Source: Tolypeutes matacus (lineage: Eukaryota; Chordata; Mammalia; Cingulata; Chlamyphoridae). From it: 64,000 nucleotides of DNA. The notes under the pieces were generated by a model that saw only the letters and a program-made list of their open reading frames with translations, made no database searches and was not told where the DNA came from. The DNA is taken from assembly GCA_026826555.1 (NCBI GenBank), contig JAKSZT010054582.1, positions 105,382-169,381 on the forward strand, read 5' to 3'. Below are positions 23,901 to 35,405 of this stretch, piece by piece. A program made the position numbers and the translations under genes. Numbering within the stretch: position 1 is the first letter of the stretch; each line of letters begins with the position of its first letter.

Positions 23901-24715
23901 AAATGATTTCATAAACTTTACACTCAAAGAAAAAATACATAAATGAGACTCCCTAAAATTAAAAACTTTTGTACTTCAAAGGAGTTCTCAAGAAAGTAAA
24001 AAGACAGCCTATTCAATGGGAGAAAATATTTGGTAACCATCTATCCAATAAGGGCCTAATATCCACCACATATAAAGAAATCCTACATCTCAAATATAAA
24101 AAGACAAACAACCCATTTAATTAATGGGCATAGACACTTCTCCAAAGAAGAAATACAAATGGCTAAAAAGCACAGGAAAGGAGGTTCACATCACTAGCTA
24201 TTAAGGAAATTCAAATCAAAATTTCAATGAGATATCTTACACCTATTTGACTGGCATCCATTAAATAAACAGAACTACCAGTGTTGGAGACGATTTGGAG
24301 GAAAGGGAACACTTATCCACTGCTGGTGGGAATGTAAAATGGTGCAGTGGTTGTGGATGACAGTTTGGTGGTTCCTCAACAAGTTAAATATAGAACTTGC
24401 CATAATATCCAGCAATCTGACTGCTGAATATATACCCAGAAGAATTGAAAGCAGGGACACAAACAGATATATGCTTACCAATGTTCATAGCAGCATTATT
24501 CACTATTGTCAAAAGATGGAAGCAACCCAAATGTCCATCAAGATGAATGGATAAGCAAATTGTGGTATATACATACAATGGAATATTACTCAACTGTAAA
24601 AAAGATTTCAGTATTAACACACAGGATAATATGGTTGTATCAAGAAAACTTTATGTTGAGTGAAGTATGCCAATTACTCAAGGATAAATATTATCTGACC
24701 TTACTGATATGACTT
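20960..24715 (+). pseudogene. L1 ORF2 (broken), endonuclease to C-terminal domain
   Basis: This is the endonuclease/reverse transcriptase of the L1. The endonuclease region lies at about 20960-21700 and the linker at about 21840-22300. The RT region runs from about 22370 to 23500 and retains an intact F-A-D-D catalytic box at 23040-23051. The C-terminal region ends at TGA 24710-24712. The last 70 codons (from about 24506) carry the W-I-S-K-L-W-Y-I-H-T-M-E-Y-Y-S block, common to L1 ORF2 ends. Many frameshifts and stops. Compared with 58345-58899 the C-terminus is collinear. Confidence 0.8.
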
Positions 24716-25340
24716 AAGCAAATTGAACAGACTCACAGAGATGGAGTCTGGAAGCTAGGTAAACAGGAGAGAAAAGGGAGTAGAGGGTGGTGAGCTGAGC
24801 CCATAAAGGTAATATATTTGAAAAGGTGGAAGGGAGTGGTTGACCAGTAGATGGTCATGGGAGTGGCAGAGTGATGTGAGAGGGATTCTATGGTGCTGGT
24901 CTGTGAGGGGGCATTGGGTGGGGGAGTTGGGTTGGACTATCCATGGAACTGGTGGGTGGGTTGTAGGAAGGAGCAGGTGAATTCTGGGGATGTGTAGGTC
25001 TGTGATTAAAACTACAATGGTGGGAATGATCTTTTGGCAAATATGGCAAGGGAGAGTTACTGGTGTTGGGCATTGGTTGTAGGGGGATATGCAGGATAGA
25101 GTGCACCTGAGTATATGGAATATGTAAGTGTTCATCTTGTCATAGTGTGTTATCTCAGTGGGTGGAGACCCACACAATAAACAAGAAAATAGTGAACTTC
25201 CATTTTAAGGAGTCCTTTTATGTTCTCAATTAGAGGGACAGGAATATCTTGAGAACATAAGCAGTGCCTAATAAAAGAAAACAGACCAAAATGTCAAGCC
25301 TTCAATATTATGAATCTTTTTCTTCAAAAATTGAAACTTA
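24716..25340 (+). mobile_element. L1 3' UTR, G-rich then unique tail
   Basis: Right after the ORF2 stop comes a G-rich strand (about 24770-25100, repeated 'gggtggg' and 'gtgggg' runs) as in the L1 at 58900-59460. Then 'gtgttcatcttgtcatagtg...gggtggagacccacacaata' (25119-25180) aligns with 54613-54665, tying the separate 3'-UTR fragments in this window to this L1 lineage. Confidence 0.7.
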
Positions 25341-25341
25341 T

Positions 25342-25379
25342 TGGTTACCATAGGTTCTGAGAGGAGCCTATGGTAACCA
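25342..25379. repeat. Perfect 13-bp inverted repeat with 12-nt loop
   Basis: TGGTTACCATAGG (25342-25354) is the exact reverse complement of CCTATGGTAACCA (25367-25379). It lies where this L1 tail stops matching the related 3'-UTR copy at 54820. Confidence 0.9.
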
Positions 25380-25497
25380 CTTTATTTGAAAGTAAACTAT
25401 TATTATCAAAATGTAAAAAACTTGACTCATAAATATAAAGTGAACATAAGGCAAAAATATATTTGCTATTTCATTACTATAAGAATCAGTAAGATGA

Positions 25498-26030
25498 TGT
25501 ATTAGTTAGCCAAAGGGGTGCTAATGTGAAATACCAAAAATGGGTTGGTCTTTATAAAGAGTATTTATTTGGGGTAGAAGTCCACAGATACCAGGCCATA
25601 AAGTGTTAAGTTTCTTCTCACCAAAGTTCATTGCCACGTGTTGGAGCAAGACAGCTGCCGGCGTTTGCCAGGGTTCAGGCTTCTGGGGTTCCTTTCTTCC
25701 CCGGGCTGCGTTTCTTCCCGGGGCTTAGCTCCTGTTTCCTCCACAAGGTCAGCTGTAGACAGTCAGGCGAACGGCTTGCTTCTCTTCTCCTGGGGCCTTC
25801 TTTCCAACATCAAAACTGCTTCTCAAAAGACTGCTTCAACTGTCCTTTGCCTTGTCTTTTATATTCGATTCCCCCATCCACCAAGGGGTGGGGCTCAATG
25901 CCCTACTGACGTGGCCCAGTCAACGTCCTAATCATAACTTAATCATGCCCAGATTAACAGATCAGTTTACAAGCATGATCCAATTATATTTTTGGAATTC
26001 ATAATTACATCAAATTCCCCAATGGTTACA
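25498..26030 (-). mobile_element. MaLR-like solo LTR
   Basis: On the minus strand it starts TGTAACCATTGGGG and ends GGCTAACTAATACA. Minus-strand signals are present in order: TATAAAAG at 25856-25863, and AATAAAT at about 25561-25570 followed by the LTR end. Flanks GATGA (25493-25497) and GATGG (26031-26035) fit a 5-bp duplication with one change. It is the better preserved of the two copies of this family in the window. Confidence 0.75.
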
Positions 26031-26439
26031 GATGGTAAGACTGGGTTAACAGTGTTTAAGTAAGAGAGGTTTATAGAATTTGTTAGAAATGGTATAATTG
26101 AACAGTTTTCTTTCCTTTTTCAATTTTATTATAGATAATATGCATAAAAACAAGTCCAGACATCATGAGTGTGAAACTTAAGGATTTTCATGACCTGCAA
26201 ATAACCTTATAAACCAAAGGAAACAGAACCTTGCCAATACTACAGAATACTCTGGTCCACTGTTTTCTAGTAACAATCTTTCTTATAAAGGTAATGACTA
26301 ATTTGAAGCAAAGATTAATTTATGTAGACAGTAGGAGTAAAGTTATGGTTATTTTAATATATATGCATGAAAATCTACCATTTCCATGTGTAAGTTATAT
26401 GAACTTGACAAACATATACAATTTCATAACCACAAACAA

Positions 26440-27880
26440 ATTATAGAACATTTCCATCACCCTCAAAAGTCCCCTCAACCACTATGAAGTCAATTATGTT
26501 CATATACCTCCAGTTCTGGGAACTAGCATGTGATATAAGTGGAATCACAATGTATGCAACTTTCTGAATTTGGCTTCTTCCACTCAGCATAATGTATTTG
26601 AGATCCATATGTATAGTTGAAAACATCAGTAGTTTTTTCACCCTTATTAATTGGTTATTTGTAGTCTTTGTACACATGTACTATAGTTATCTTGTCCATT
26701 TTCTTGTGAATGGACGTATAGATTATTTCCAATTATGGAATATACACAATACAGGTCTTCATGTGAACATATATTTTCATTTCTTTGAGTAAATAAAAAA
26801 GAGTAAGATCACTGGATTATAGGGTAAGTGGTTTCACTTCCTAAGAAACTGTCAGAATTTTTCGAGAATGGCTGCATCAGTTTGTGTTCCTTCCAGGAAT
26901 GTTTGAGAGTTTCAATTGCTCTGCATATTTATAACTGCTTTACATTATCAGTTATTATTAATTACATGTTTCTGTTCTAGGCATCTTAATCTGTGTCTAA
27001 GAATGCAGTGTAGTATTAAATTGTACTTCCTTAAGGATGAATGCTAATGAGAATCTTTTCCTGGGCTTAGTTGACATCTTGATTTCCTTTTCTTTAATCT
27101 TAATATTATTGAGTCTTGGAAGTTATTTTTATATCATGGCTACATGTTCTTTATCAAATAGCTGTTTAGCAAATATTTTCTCCACATCTGTGACTTGTTT
27201 GCTCATTCCCTCATAGTCTTTCACAGAGCAGAGAAAACTGTATCCAGTTTTCTCTGATGGCTGATGTTTTTTGTGTCTTATCTTAAAAATGGGTCTAAAC
27301 CATGGTCACACAGATGTTCTCCTATATTTACTTTAGAATTTTTATGGTATTAGGCTTCACATTAATGTCTAAGTTCTATTTTGGGGGCATTTATATACGG
27401 AGTATCTTTTTTTTGCAAAATACTATTCAATTTTTTTTCAGACCATTTTTAAAAAAATAATGTATGTCTATCATGGATATTGCTTGACATATTTGTGAAA
27501 AATCAATTGACCATATGTGTATGAATCTATTTCTAAACTCTCTAATTGGTTACATTAATATAGGTATTTATCTTTTCACCATTACCACATTCTATTGATT
27601 ATTTAACTTGATGACAAGTTCTAAATTCAAATGATATGAGTCATCCAACTTTATTCTTCTTTTTCAAATTTGTGTTGACTAACTTAGTTCTTAGTTATTT
27701 TTTTTCTAAATTGTAGAATCAGCTTCTCAATTTCTGGAAAAATAATACATTTTAATTGGTGCTCCCTTGAAACTATAGATCAGTTTTGGATTACATTTTT
27801 TAATACATTGCTTGCAATTGGGCTGCCTAGCAATATGATATTTCTTTATATCATTTTTTTCATTTTATTTGTGATTCCAC
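26440..27880 (-). mobile_element. Ancient L1 ORF2 end, minus strand
   Basis: Read on the minus strand it contains old mammalian L1 ORF2 C-terminal wording. Plus-strand landmarks are 'cttccactcagcataatgtatttgagatcc' (26577-26606), the 'ctgggtcatatggtaag'-equivalent near 26815-26830, 'atagctgtttagcaaatattttctcc' (27158-27183) and 'gaaactatagatcagttttgg' (27769-27789). Heavily diverged, with no open frame left. Confidence 0.7.
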
Positions 27881-27899
27881 AGCCAATATTCCATATATT

Positions 27900-30800
27900 A
27901 GTTAAAATGTAAGGTTTTGGGATCTAATAACCATGTATTATTCAAAAATTTTACAAGAGTTCCTTATTAACATGGCAAAGCTCTAGTCTGAACTATAATA
28001 TTCTAATGTTTTATCACATAGAATATTACAGTTATCAGTCTACTTCCACATATACGGTTAATACTTTTAACCCATAAGTTTACAATATTCATACCTTATC
28101 TCATCTTTGAAATTCTCAATAAGCGTAAAGTTTCTCATACCACTTAAAAATTATGACTTGACAATTTAAACAAGAGCCTGGTCATATTTATTAAAAAACT
28201 ATGAATTCTGTAATAGGATATACTTTTATATTATTTAATTGCTAACATGTATATGGGAATGCTTAGAAAATTAAAAAAGTTTTATTCCAAGGAAGAAGAA
28301 ACTGGATTTCAGGGTTTTAAGTTATTAACTTAATGGCACATAGCTATTAAGTATCAGAGTTAAGTTTATGTAATTATGATTAGATTTCTTGTCCAATCCT
28401 GTGCCATATGATTTTCAATGAGAGTTCTTTTTCTACAAGAGACAAAAATGCATTCAATGTAATTATTTTTCATATAACTTATTGTTCCAGAAACATTCAC
28501 TTGTTTACAACTGTAAAAAAAATTATCTTGCTGATCTTCTGTCCCAAAAGAGATGGTGTTTTCTCCTTGGGGCATTGCCTGTGGACTTCAAGAAGAGCTT
28601 GAGAAACTGATATAAGAATCCAAATGCATCATATTCCTAGAGTTTCTTAATTAAATGAGCAGTTCAGTTCCACAGGTAAAAAGAATGGATTTTCATCACT
28701 AATACAACATTTTAGAAACTATAAGCTTCAATCTCAAATGATAGTTTATACTTTAATTCCTAATTAGAGATTGGGTGTTCTATTAGAGTTGCATTAATAA
28801 TTGAACTGTATGCCTTCCAGAGAAAATAGCAGGGAAAATAGAAAGGGCTTCCAACATATTTAGTTCAGAAGATGTAAATTTGTTTTTTGCTTTAATAAAA
28901 AAAAAACAACAACAACAATCATAAATAGGGACACTAGGAATAATAAACTACATTTTTATATTAGTAATTTTTTAAATGCAGAGATTATTAACTTTCCACT
29001 GTCCATTTGATATATGCAAAAATAATTCTTTTCCTGACAGAGAAACATAAATATATTTAAGATTATTTTCTATTTAGTTAATTTATTTAGAGATAATGGT
29101 AGTTTTTGGTTGTTTATTTTAACTTCATTGTCTAATTACCTTGATGGTTTTAAAAAAAGAATTTCAATAGGTGAAGGTATTATTCTGTGTTGTTTCTTGA
29201 GGATAAAATTCCAAAATATTGGCAGGTTACAGTAGGATAGCAATATAGTCAAGTGGAAATACCTTAGATTGTGGAGTTAAGAAATCTTGACTTGAATCCT
29301 GGTTCTACTATTTATTAACTATTAATTGTCAATTTTTCTTCTAGAATTTTCATAGGTTCAAAGGAGCATTTTTTGTAACCACATGTTAATGAAACCATTA
29401 ATTTTGTCTATTAAAAAGTTTTTCAGTTAGATCTGGGAAATTAAAGGCCTGTTCCTTACTTCTCATTGCAGTAATTTTAAGCTGATTTGCTCCTTCTGTT
29501 CTTGACATATGAACATCTCAATATGACAAAACCTTATTGTATTTCATGTCACAGGGATAAATCATTGTAGATCACTTAATACAATACAGATTAATTCATG
29601 GCAAATGCTTTACTCCTTTAAAGCCAGGAAAACACAACTGACAATTAATTAAGAATAGGTTAAACACTTTGATCTTTGACATGCTAAAAAAAAAAAAATG
29701 TTATCATCAGGAAGTCTCACTCTAAATATAGTGGATCTTGAATTTGCAAGTTCTTATACAACTAAAGTTATCAGTGCATATATAGATGCCACTTTAACGT
29801 TTTGTTTTGTTTTGTTCTGTTTGTGTCATGAACTATTCTCTCTTCATATCCCACTAAGCAGGAAACATTCTGAATGCCAGGAGAAAAATAATAGAAATAA
29901 AACTCTACTTTGTGGCAAATATTATGATTTAATTCTTTCAGCAATAACTTTTGCAAACAATTTTAATGGTGATCATTGGGTGATATTTAATTCATAATTA
30001 TTTTAGAGTCCACAGAAGCAAGCATAAATGATTAATGAAATGGCCATGATGTCTTCTTCAAAGAAATATGTCTTGAAAATCCAGCCAAGTTCTTTGCAGG
30101 GATAGTGAGCATATGAACAGAGATAAAAAACAAATATTGTCATTAAGTTAAACTTTGAACAAAAATAATATTGGTATAAGAAGTTGAAAAGGCTAAAAAC
30201 TGGTACTTTAAACATATGTATTTAAAGAAACAAAAAAATACATTGTTGCATCTACCTTCAGATTATCTTCTGCTGCTAGGATCATCACTGCTCCTGAATA
30301 AGAAATGGAATGGAATCCTTGCCAGGGGAAACCATTTGGTGTGGAAAGAAAGCCCTGTAAGAGAAGTTGAAATGTTAACTATCCCATATTTAAATCATCA
30401 GGAAGCATTAAAATTAAATAATTTTCACATTGTTTCTCATTTATATTTAGAATAATCTTGTGTTGTGAATGTGGTTCATGCAGGCATTTCATGCAGATTA
30501 TAACAAATTTAAGATTAGCAATCAGGTGTGTACTTTTTAGTATGACATTTCTGGATATAAAAATCACAATATTCATTCATCTTTGTAATTTTAATATGAT
30601 GAAATGTGAAAACATGTGTTAGAAAATTTAACAAAAAATTAACTGGAAAATAAAGCATATAAATTCGCAGGGTTTTTGGCTGTTAGTTTGTTTTACCTGG
30701 CTCATGTGGTCAAAAGTGAATGAACATTTCTTCATTTATTTTAAACAGAAAAATGTATCCTTTTGGGCCAAATTTCATTATCACTCCCTATCTCATCACT

Positions 30801-30940
30801 GCCTAGCATATATCACACCTCTCCAAGGAAAAAAAAATAATGATAAAATTGGGCAGACACTGTTTTTGTGGAAAATTGCCTGGAGCACCTATAAATGTTT
30901 ATTGGAATGTCTGTATGGCCATCAGATTTGGAGCTGTACA
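27900..30940. other. No gene seen upstream of the OR pseudogene
   Basis: AT-rich intergenic sequence. The open frames are short and show no protein motif. Small poly-A runs occur near 28897 and 29686. I recognise no repeat with confidence. Confidence 0.5.
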
Positions 30941-30948
30941 GTATTCCA

Positions 30949-31872
30949 TTGAAGAATGTGACTGAAGTCACCATGTTTATATTGAGGGGCTTCACAGATA
31001 ACATTGGGCTGAAAGTTTCCTCATTTTTATTATTCCTAGTGACCTATATCTTTATTTTGATAGGAAATTTGGGACTGGTTGTGTTGGTCATTGGGAATTC
31101 TCGGCTCCACAAACCTATGTACTATTTTCTGAGTGTGTTGTCACTCTTGGATGCCTCCTATTCTTCAGTTGTCACACCCAAAATGTTGGTCAACTTTCTG
31201 GCAGTGAACAAAGCCATTTCATTTCTTGGGTGTATAATGCGATATTTCTTTCTGTTACTTTTGCGACTACTGAAAGTTTTCTGCTGACTGCAACAACTTA
31301 TGATTGCTATGTAGCAATCTACAACCCACTGCTCTATTCAGTTAATATGTCACCCCGAGTCTATGTGCCTCTTATCATTGCTTCCTATCTGGGTGGCATT
31401 TTGCATCTTACTATACACACTGTGGCCACTTTTAGCTTATCCTTCTGTGCAGCCAAAGAAATTAAGCATGTGTTTTGTGACATCTTTCCACTCCTATTTC
31501 TTGTTCTGACACTCACATCAACCAGCTTCTAGTCTTCTACTTTGTGGGTTCTGTTGAAATAACTACTATACTCATAGTCCTGATCTCCTATGCTTTCAAT
31601 CTGATGGCCATTCTGAGGATGTGTTCTGCTCAAGGGAGGCAAAAAGTCTTTTCCACCTGTGGCTCTCACCTAACTAGAGTGCTGATTTACCATGGGACCA
31701 TCCTCTTCATGTATGTGAGGCCAAGTTCCAGCTATGCTTTAGACCATGACATGATAGTGTCTATATTTTACACAATTGTGATTCCTATGCTGAATCCCAT
31801 CATCTATAGTTGAGGAACAAAGATGTTAAAGAAGCAATGAAAAAACTTTCGAAGAAATTGGTTCATAAGTAA
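30949..31872 (+). pseudogene. OR5T: Olfactory receptor pseudogene, OR5T-like
   Basis: A seven-transmembrane odorant receptor, intronless as usual, now broken. The first frame (from 30949) starts K-N-V-T-E-V-T with an N-glycosylation site. TM1 has G-N-L-G-L, and then comes the 'L-H-K-P-M-Y-Y-F-L' loop. The expected start ATG is TTG. A frameshift near 31235-31245 (TM3) moves to another frame, which contains T-Y-D-C-Y-V-A-I-Y (the D-R-Y motif has Cys for Arg) and 'S-P-R-V-Y-V-P-L'. A second frameshift near 31492-31500 leads to TM5-TM7 ([10 protein letters not shown], then P-M-L-N-P-I-I-Y-S). A one-base loss at about 31810 gives a premature stop; the original C-terminus would end at TAA 31870-31872. 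The [20 protein letters not shown] wording points to the OR5T subfamily, from memory of the family. Confidence 0.85.
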
Positions 31873-32900
31873 AGTACAATTTTAGCATTGAGTAAAACTG
31901 AAAAGAATGTAGAGTGTCAGTACATATCTCTCTGGTGAGAAACAAGGGAAGTAAATGTCTTCTTTTTAGTTAATACTGTTTACATATCCCAGAATATTTC
32001 CAAGGAAAGCATTAATCAGCCCTCCAATGCAGTATTTTACAAATGTAGATAAATTGAGTCAGCTGTGTGCTTATGGCTGTGTTCATACTGATTCATATTA
32101 ATTATTCATTGATGAACTCATGTTAATATTGTTACTCTTTGTGTAATTTGATTTTTTTTAAATATAATTAGAGGCCATGTACTCAGTATTTGATGGCTTG
32201 ATATAACCTCACATTATTTATAGTAAGTCCTCGGCTTTTATTATGAAATGAATTGTTCTTCCTGAATCCCTGTGAATGACATCCCAAATGTTACTTATGC
32301 CGTGTATTCAGTCTTTCTGATCTATCCTCTGCAGATGCTGTCTGCAATGTCTGTATTCATATTATAAATTTTTTACTCCATTATTTCCTTCCTACTGTCC
32401 TATCACAAAAACTGATTAGACCCATTCTGAATATCTCCAAAATATATTGATGATATGATAATCTTTGTTGAGTATGTATAACTAATGCTCTGATAAAACA
32501 AACAGAAGTATATTTTAAGCCTTATTTAATCTTGTTAATTTTTTTCTAAGGTTTGTTGACTTGAAGACATATTAAAATTGTAGAAATTTGCTTGTCTTTC
32601 AGTGAAATTCCCTGTTTCCCAGCAGAGATACCTAGCCTATGTCTTCACCAGTTTAATCCCATGAGAAAAAACTTATCAAATATTTTGTGCTGAATTATGA
32701 AGTTGAGATACAATCCAATAATTCTCAAGACCATGATTGCTATTCAATTTTGCAAACAGAATTTATCCAAGTCTATTGAAACAACCATGTTTTATCATAT
32801 GCTGTGGTAAATATTCAAAATTCTTCTAGAAGCTACAACTATAAACAAACAAATTTTCAGAGACACAAAACGGACTATAATGTGGATAACATGTGGTCCT
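31873..32900. other. No gene seen
   Basis: AT-rich sequence downstream of the OR pseudogene. The block at about 32158-32215 has a second copy at 33650-33705. Nothing else is recognised. Confidence 0.5.
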
Positions 32901-32906
32901 ATAAAG

Positions 32907-32919
32907 AAATTAAGCTACT
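32907..32919 (+). repeat. Target-site duplication of the BIRC2 retrocopy, left copy
   Basis: AAATTAAGCTACT recurs exactly at 37128-37140, after the polyadenylation signal of the retrocopy. Confidence 0.75.
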
Positions 32920-34031
32920 GGCGAGCCGGGCCTGGCCTGTTCTGGTGTCTGTGCGCACCGGAGCTGCAAATTCCTGGGGAAGCCAGTAGATGGCGTCTGC
33001 GTGGCTTCTGTGCAGCTGCGCGGGCACTGCGATTTTACAGTCCTGAAGAACCTCCTTTTTATTAATATTATTATTATTTTTAGTCCCCTGCAGTAATAAA
33101 TCTTACTATGGAAACCCAGAAACTATGAAGGGAAATAGTTTGTATTCAATGGAGTGTAATTTTGTGTTTGAATTATGTTTAAAAATAGGAAGAATTTTCA
33201 GAAAGGCTAATAGGGTTCATTACTGATACATTTTACATAAACAGAAATTCTTTTAGTATTATAATTTTTTAAGCCCTTGTGATGACACTAGAAATGACAA
33301 GTTATATGTTTTCATGAATTGATTCATCATTAATTACAAAATGAATGATATAAATGCAGGATTCTTAAATGAAAAATAGGTTACTTAATTTTTATACAGG
33401 CAATGTAAGAAGTTTTTGCTCTGGAAAACTTATGGCTAATTTGCTATGGAGATACACCTTCAGATACCTTCAATTCATCAAATAAAATAAAGTGATGTGC
33501 GAAGTTAGTAAGAAATAATAATAATGGTGTATTGGAAGAGGAATCAAGGATAGGAAATATTTAACAAAGATGTAAGAGTTAACAGTTTGTGAGCTTTAAG
33601 CAAAATACTTTTGACATTATGTACACTATAATGAGCATGATGCACAGAAGGATAAATATAATTAGAGGCCACATACTCAGTATTTGATATAACCTCACAA
33701 AGTTTTGAATGTTGTGAATGTTGACTTCCCCAAAATTTAACTGAAACTCACATAAAATACTATGAGGATAAGTTTTGTGAAATTAGCTTTTATATAATGT
33801 GACCATATGAAGACTTTAGTTATTTTTGTTTAACTAGAATAAACAAGATTTATTACTAAGCCTTAGTAAAGTGCTTATAGGACTGAAGCATACATTTTTC
33901 CCCCTTTTGCAGCATATAATCAATAATTGGCCTGATATCCAGGCATTGTAGTTTGTAAGCAAAAGCAAACTAAAGGCACAATTTAAGACTTCCATAGTTG
34001 CTTAGAATTTTGGGAACATAAGTCTTCTTTA

Positions 34032-34437
34032 AAAATCAGTCAGATGAATGGATAAACAAACTGTGGTCTATTCACACGATGGAATATTATGCAGCTGTAA
34101 GAAGAAATGAAGTCATAAAGCATATGGCAACATGGATGAATCTGGAGGACATTATGTTGAGTGAAGCAAGCCAGACACAAAAGGACAAATACTGTATGAA
34201 TGTGTTACTATGAACCAAATATATTGTGTAATATATTGTTTGATTCACACACACAAAAAAAAACAAAAAAACAAAACAAAACAAAATTTACATGTATCCA
34301 TTACATTTAATTGAGAAATGTATATATTTATTCATCTGTGATTTCTTTTTAGTTTTTAATTGCTTATGTTTTCAATTATTAAATGTACAAAATAAAGTTT
34401 AAAAATAAATAAATAAATAAAATAAAATAAAATCAGT
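34032..34437 (+). mobile_element. Short L1 3'-end insertion inside the BIRC2 retrocopy leader
   Basis: 34041-34190 encodes the last ORF2 block (W-I-N-K-L-W-S-I-H-T/M-E-Y-Y-A type) followed by 3' UTR and a (AAATA)n tail. The flanks carry AAAATCAGT at 34032-34040 and again at 34429-34437. A (CA)/A-rich run at 34246-34285 lies in its 3' UTR. Confidence 0.75.
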
Positions 34438-35364
34438 ATGTTTTTCTTTTTAAATATATTTTCAGAAGTATATCAATTCTTTCAGGTCATTAAATAATAT
34501 TACACTAAATTATAAGTAAATAGCACTTGGGTGACCTATATAATGTAATATAACCCCAAAGTATACTAAATTGCATCCTGGTACCTAGGATAGACAGCCA
34601 TCCTACCTGAGTGTAAACTCAGATATAAATCCAGTAAAGAAGCTTTAGTGAATTTTAGATAAGTAGTAGGCCATCATTTGGTTCCTTTTTGTGAAAAAAT
34701 ATAATTTAGTGTGAAGAGATAAGAAATTTCATGTGAAAGCTTTTAGCCATCTAAATAAAATCACCTACTCATGCACAAAACTACCTCCAAAAGACTGATT
34801 CCAGGTACTGCTCATCAAAAATCTGTGAATAAAATGGAAGACAAAACAGTCTTGTCAAATTGAATAAATGGCAACAAACAAAAAAATGAAATATGCTTTT
34901 TCATGTGAACTCTACAGAAGTCCCACATATTCAACTTTCCCCAAGGGCATTTCCATTTCAGAAAGGATCCTTGCTCATGCTGGTTTTTATTACTCTGGTG
35001 TGAATAAAACACTGGCTTCTGCAGTGGCCTGATGCTGGAAAATGAAGGGAAATGCTATTGGAAAGCAAAATCAGTTGATTTTGTCCTAGCTGTAGCTTTA
35101 TTCAGAATCTGGTTTCAGTTAGTAGTATATTTCTCCAGAGAGAAACAGTTTTGCACATTTAAATTATCTCTAATTTTTGAACATAGTGGCTCATTCAGTG
35201 GTTCTTATTCCAACATTTCATGAAAACTTGTTAATTTGAGTGGTTGAAGACTACTTTCCTTGAGGACTAATCTGTACAGTTATACAATGAGTACTGAATA
35301 AGCCAGATTTCTTACAATATGTGGCAATTAGCTTTTTTGTTACCATCAGAATTGGCAAGAGCTG

Positions 35365-35365
<1 letters not shown>

Positions 35366-35402
<37 letters not shown>
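35366..35402 (+). repeat. (TTA)n microsatellite inside the BIR2 codons
   Basis: A pure TTA run of about 37 bases sits exactly where intact BIR2 has Phe-Tyr-Tyr-Ile, i.e. TAT-TAT codons. It is followed in frame by the conserved P-G-D-R-V-A-C-F stretch. Confidence 0.95.

Positions 35403-35405
<3 letters not shown>

Noticed and set aside
32985..33065. A coding exon beginning with the ATG at 32989 in the GC-rich patch
   Set aside because: The frame shows no recognisable protein and the patch is better explained as the 5' end of the BIRC2 retrocopy.
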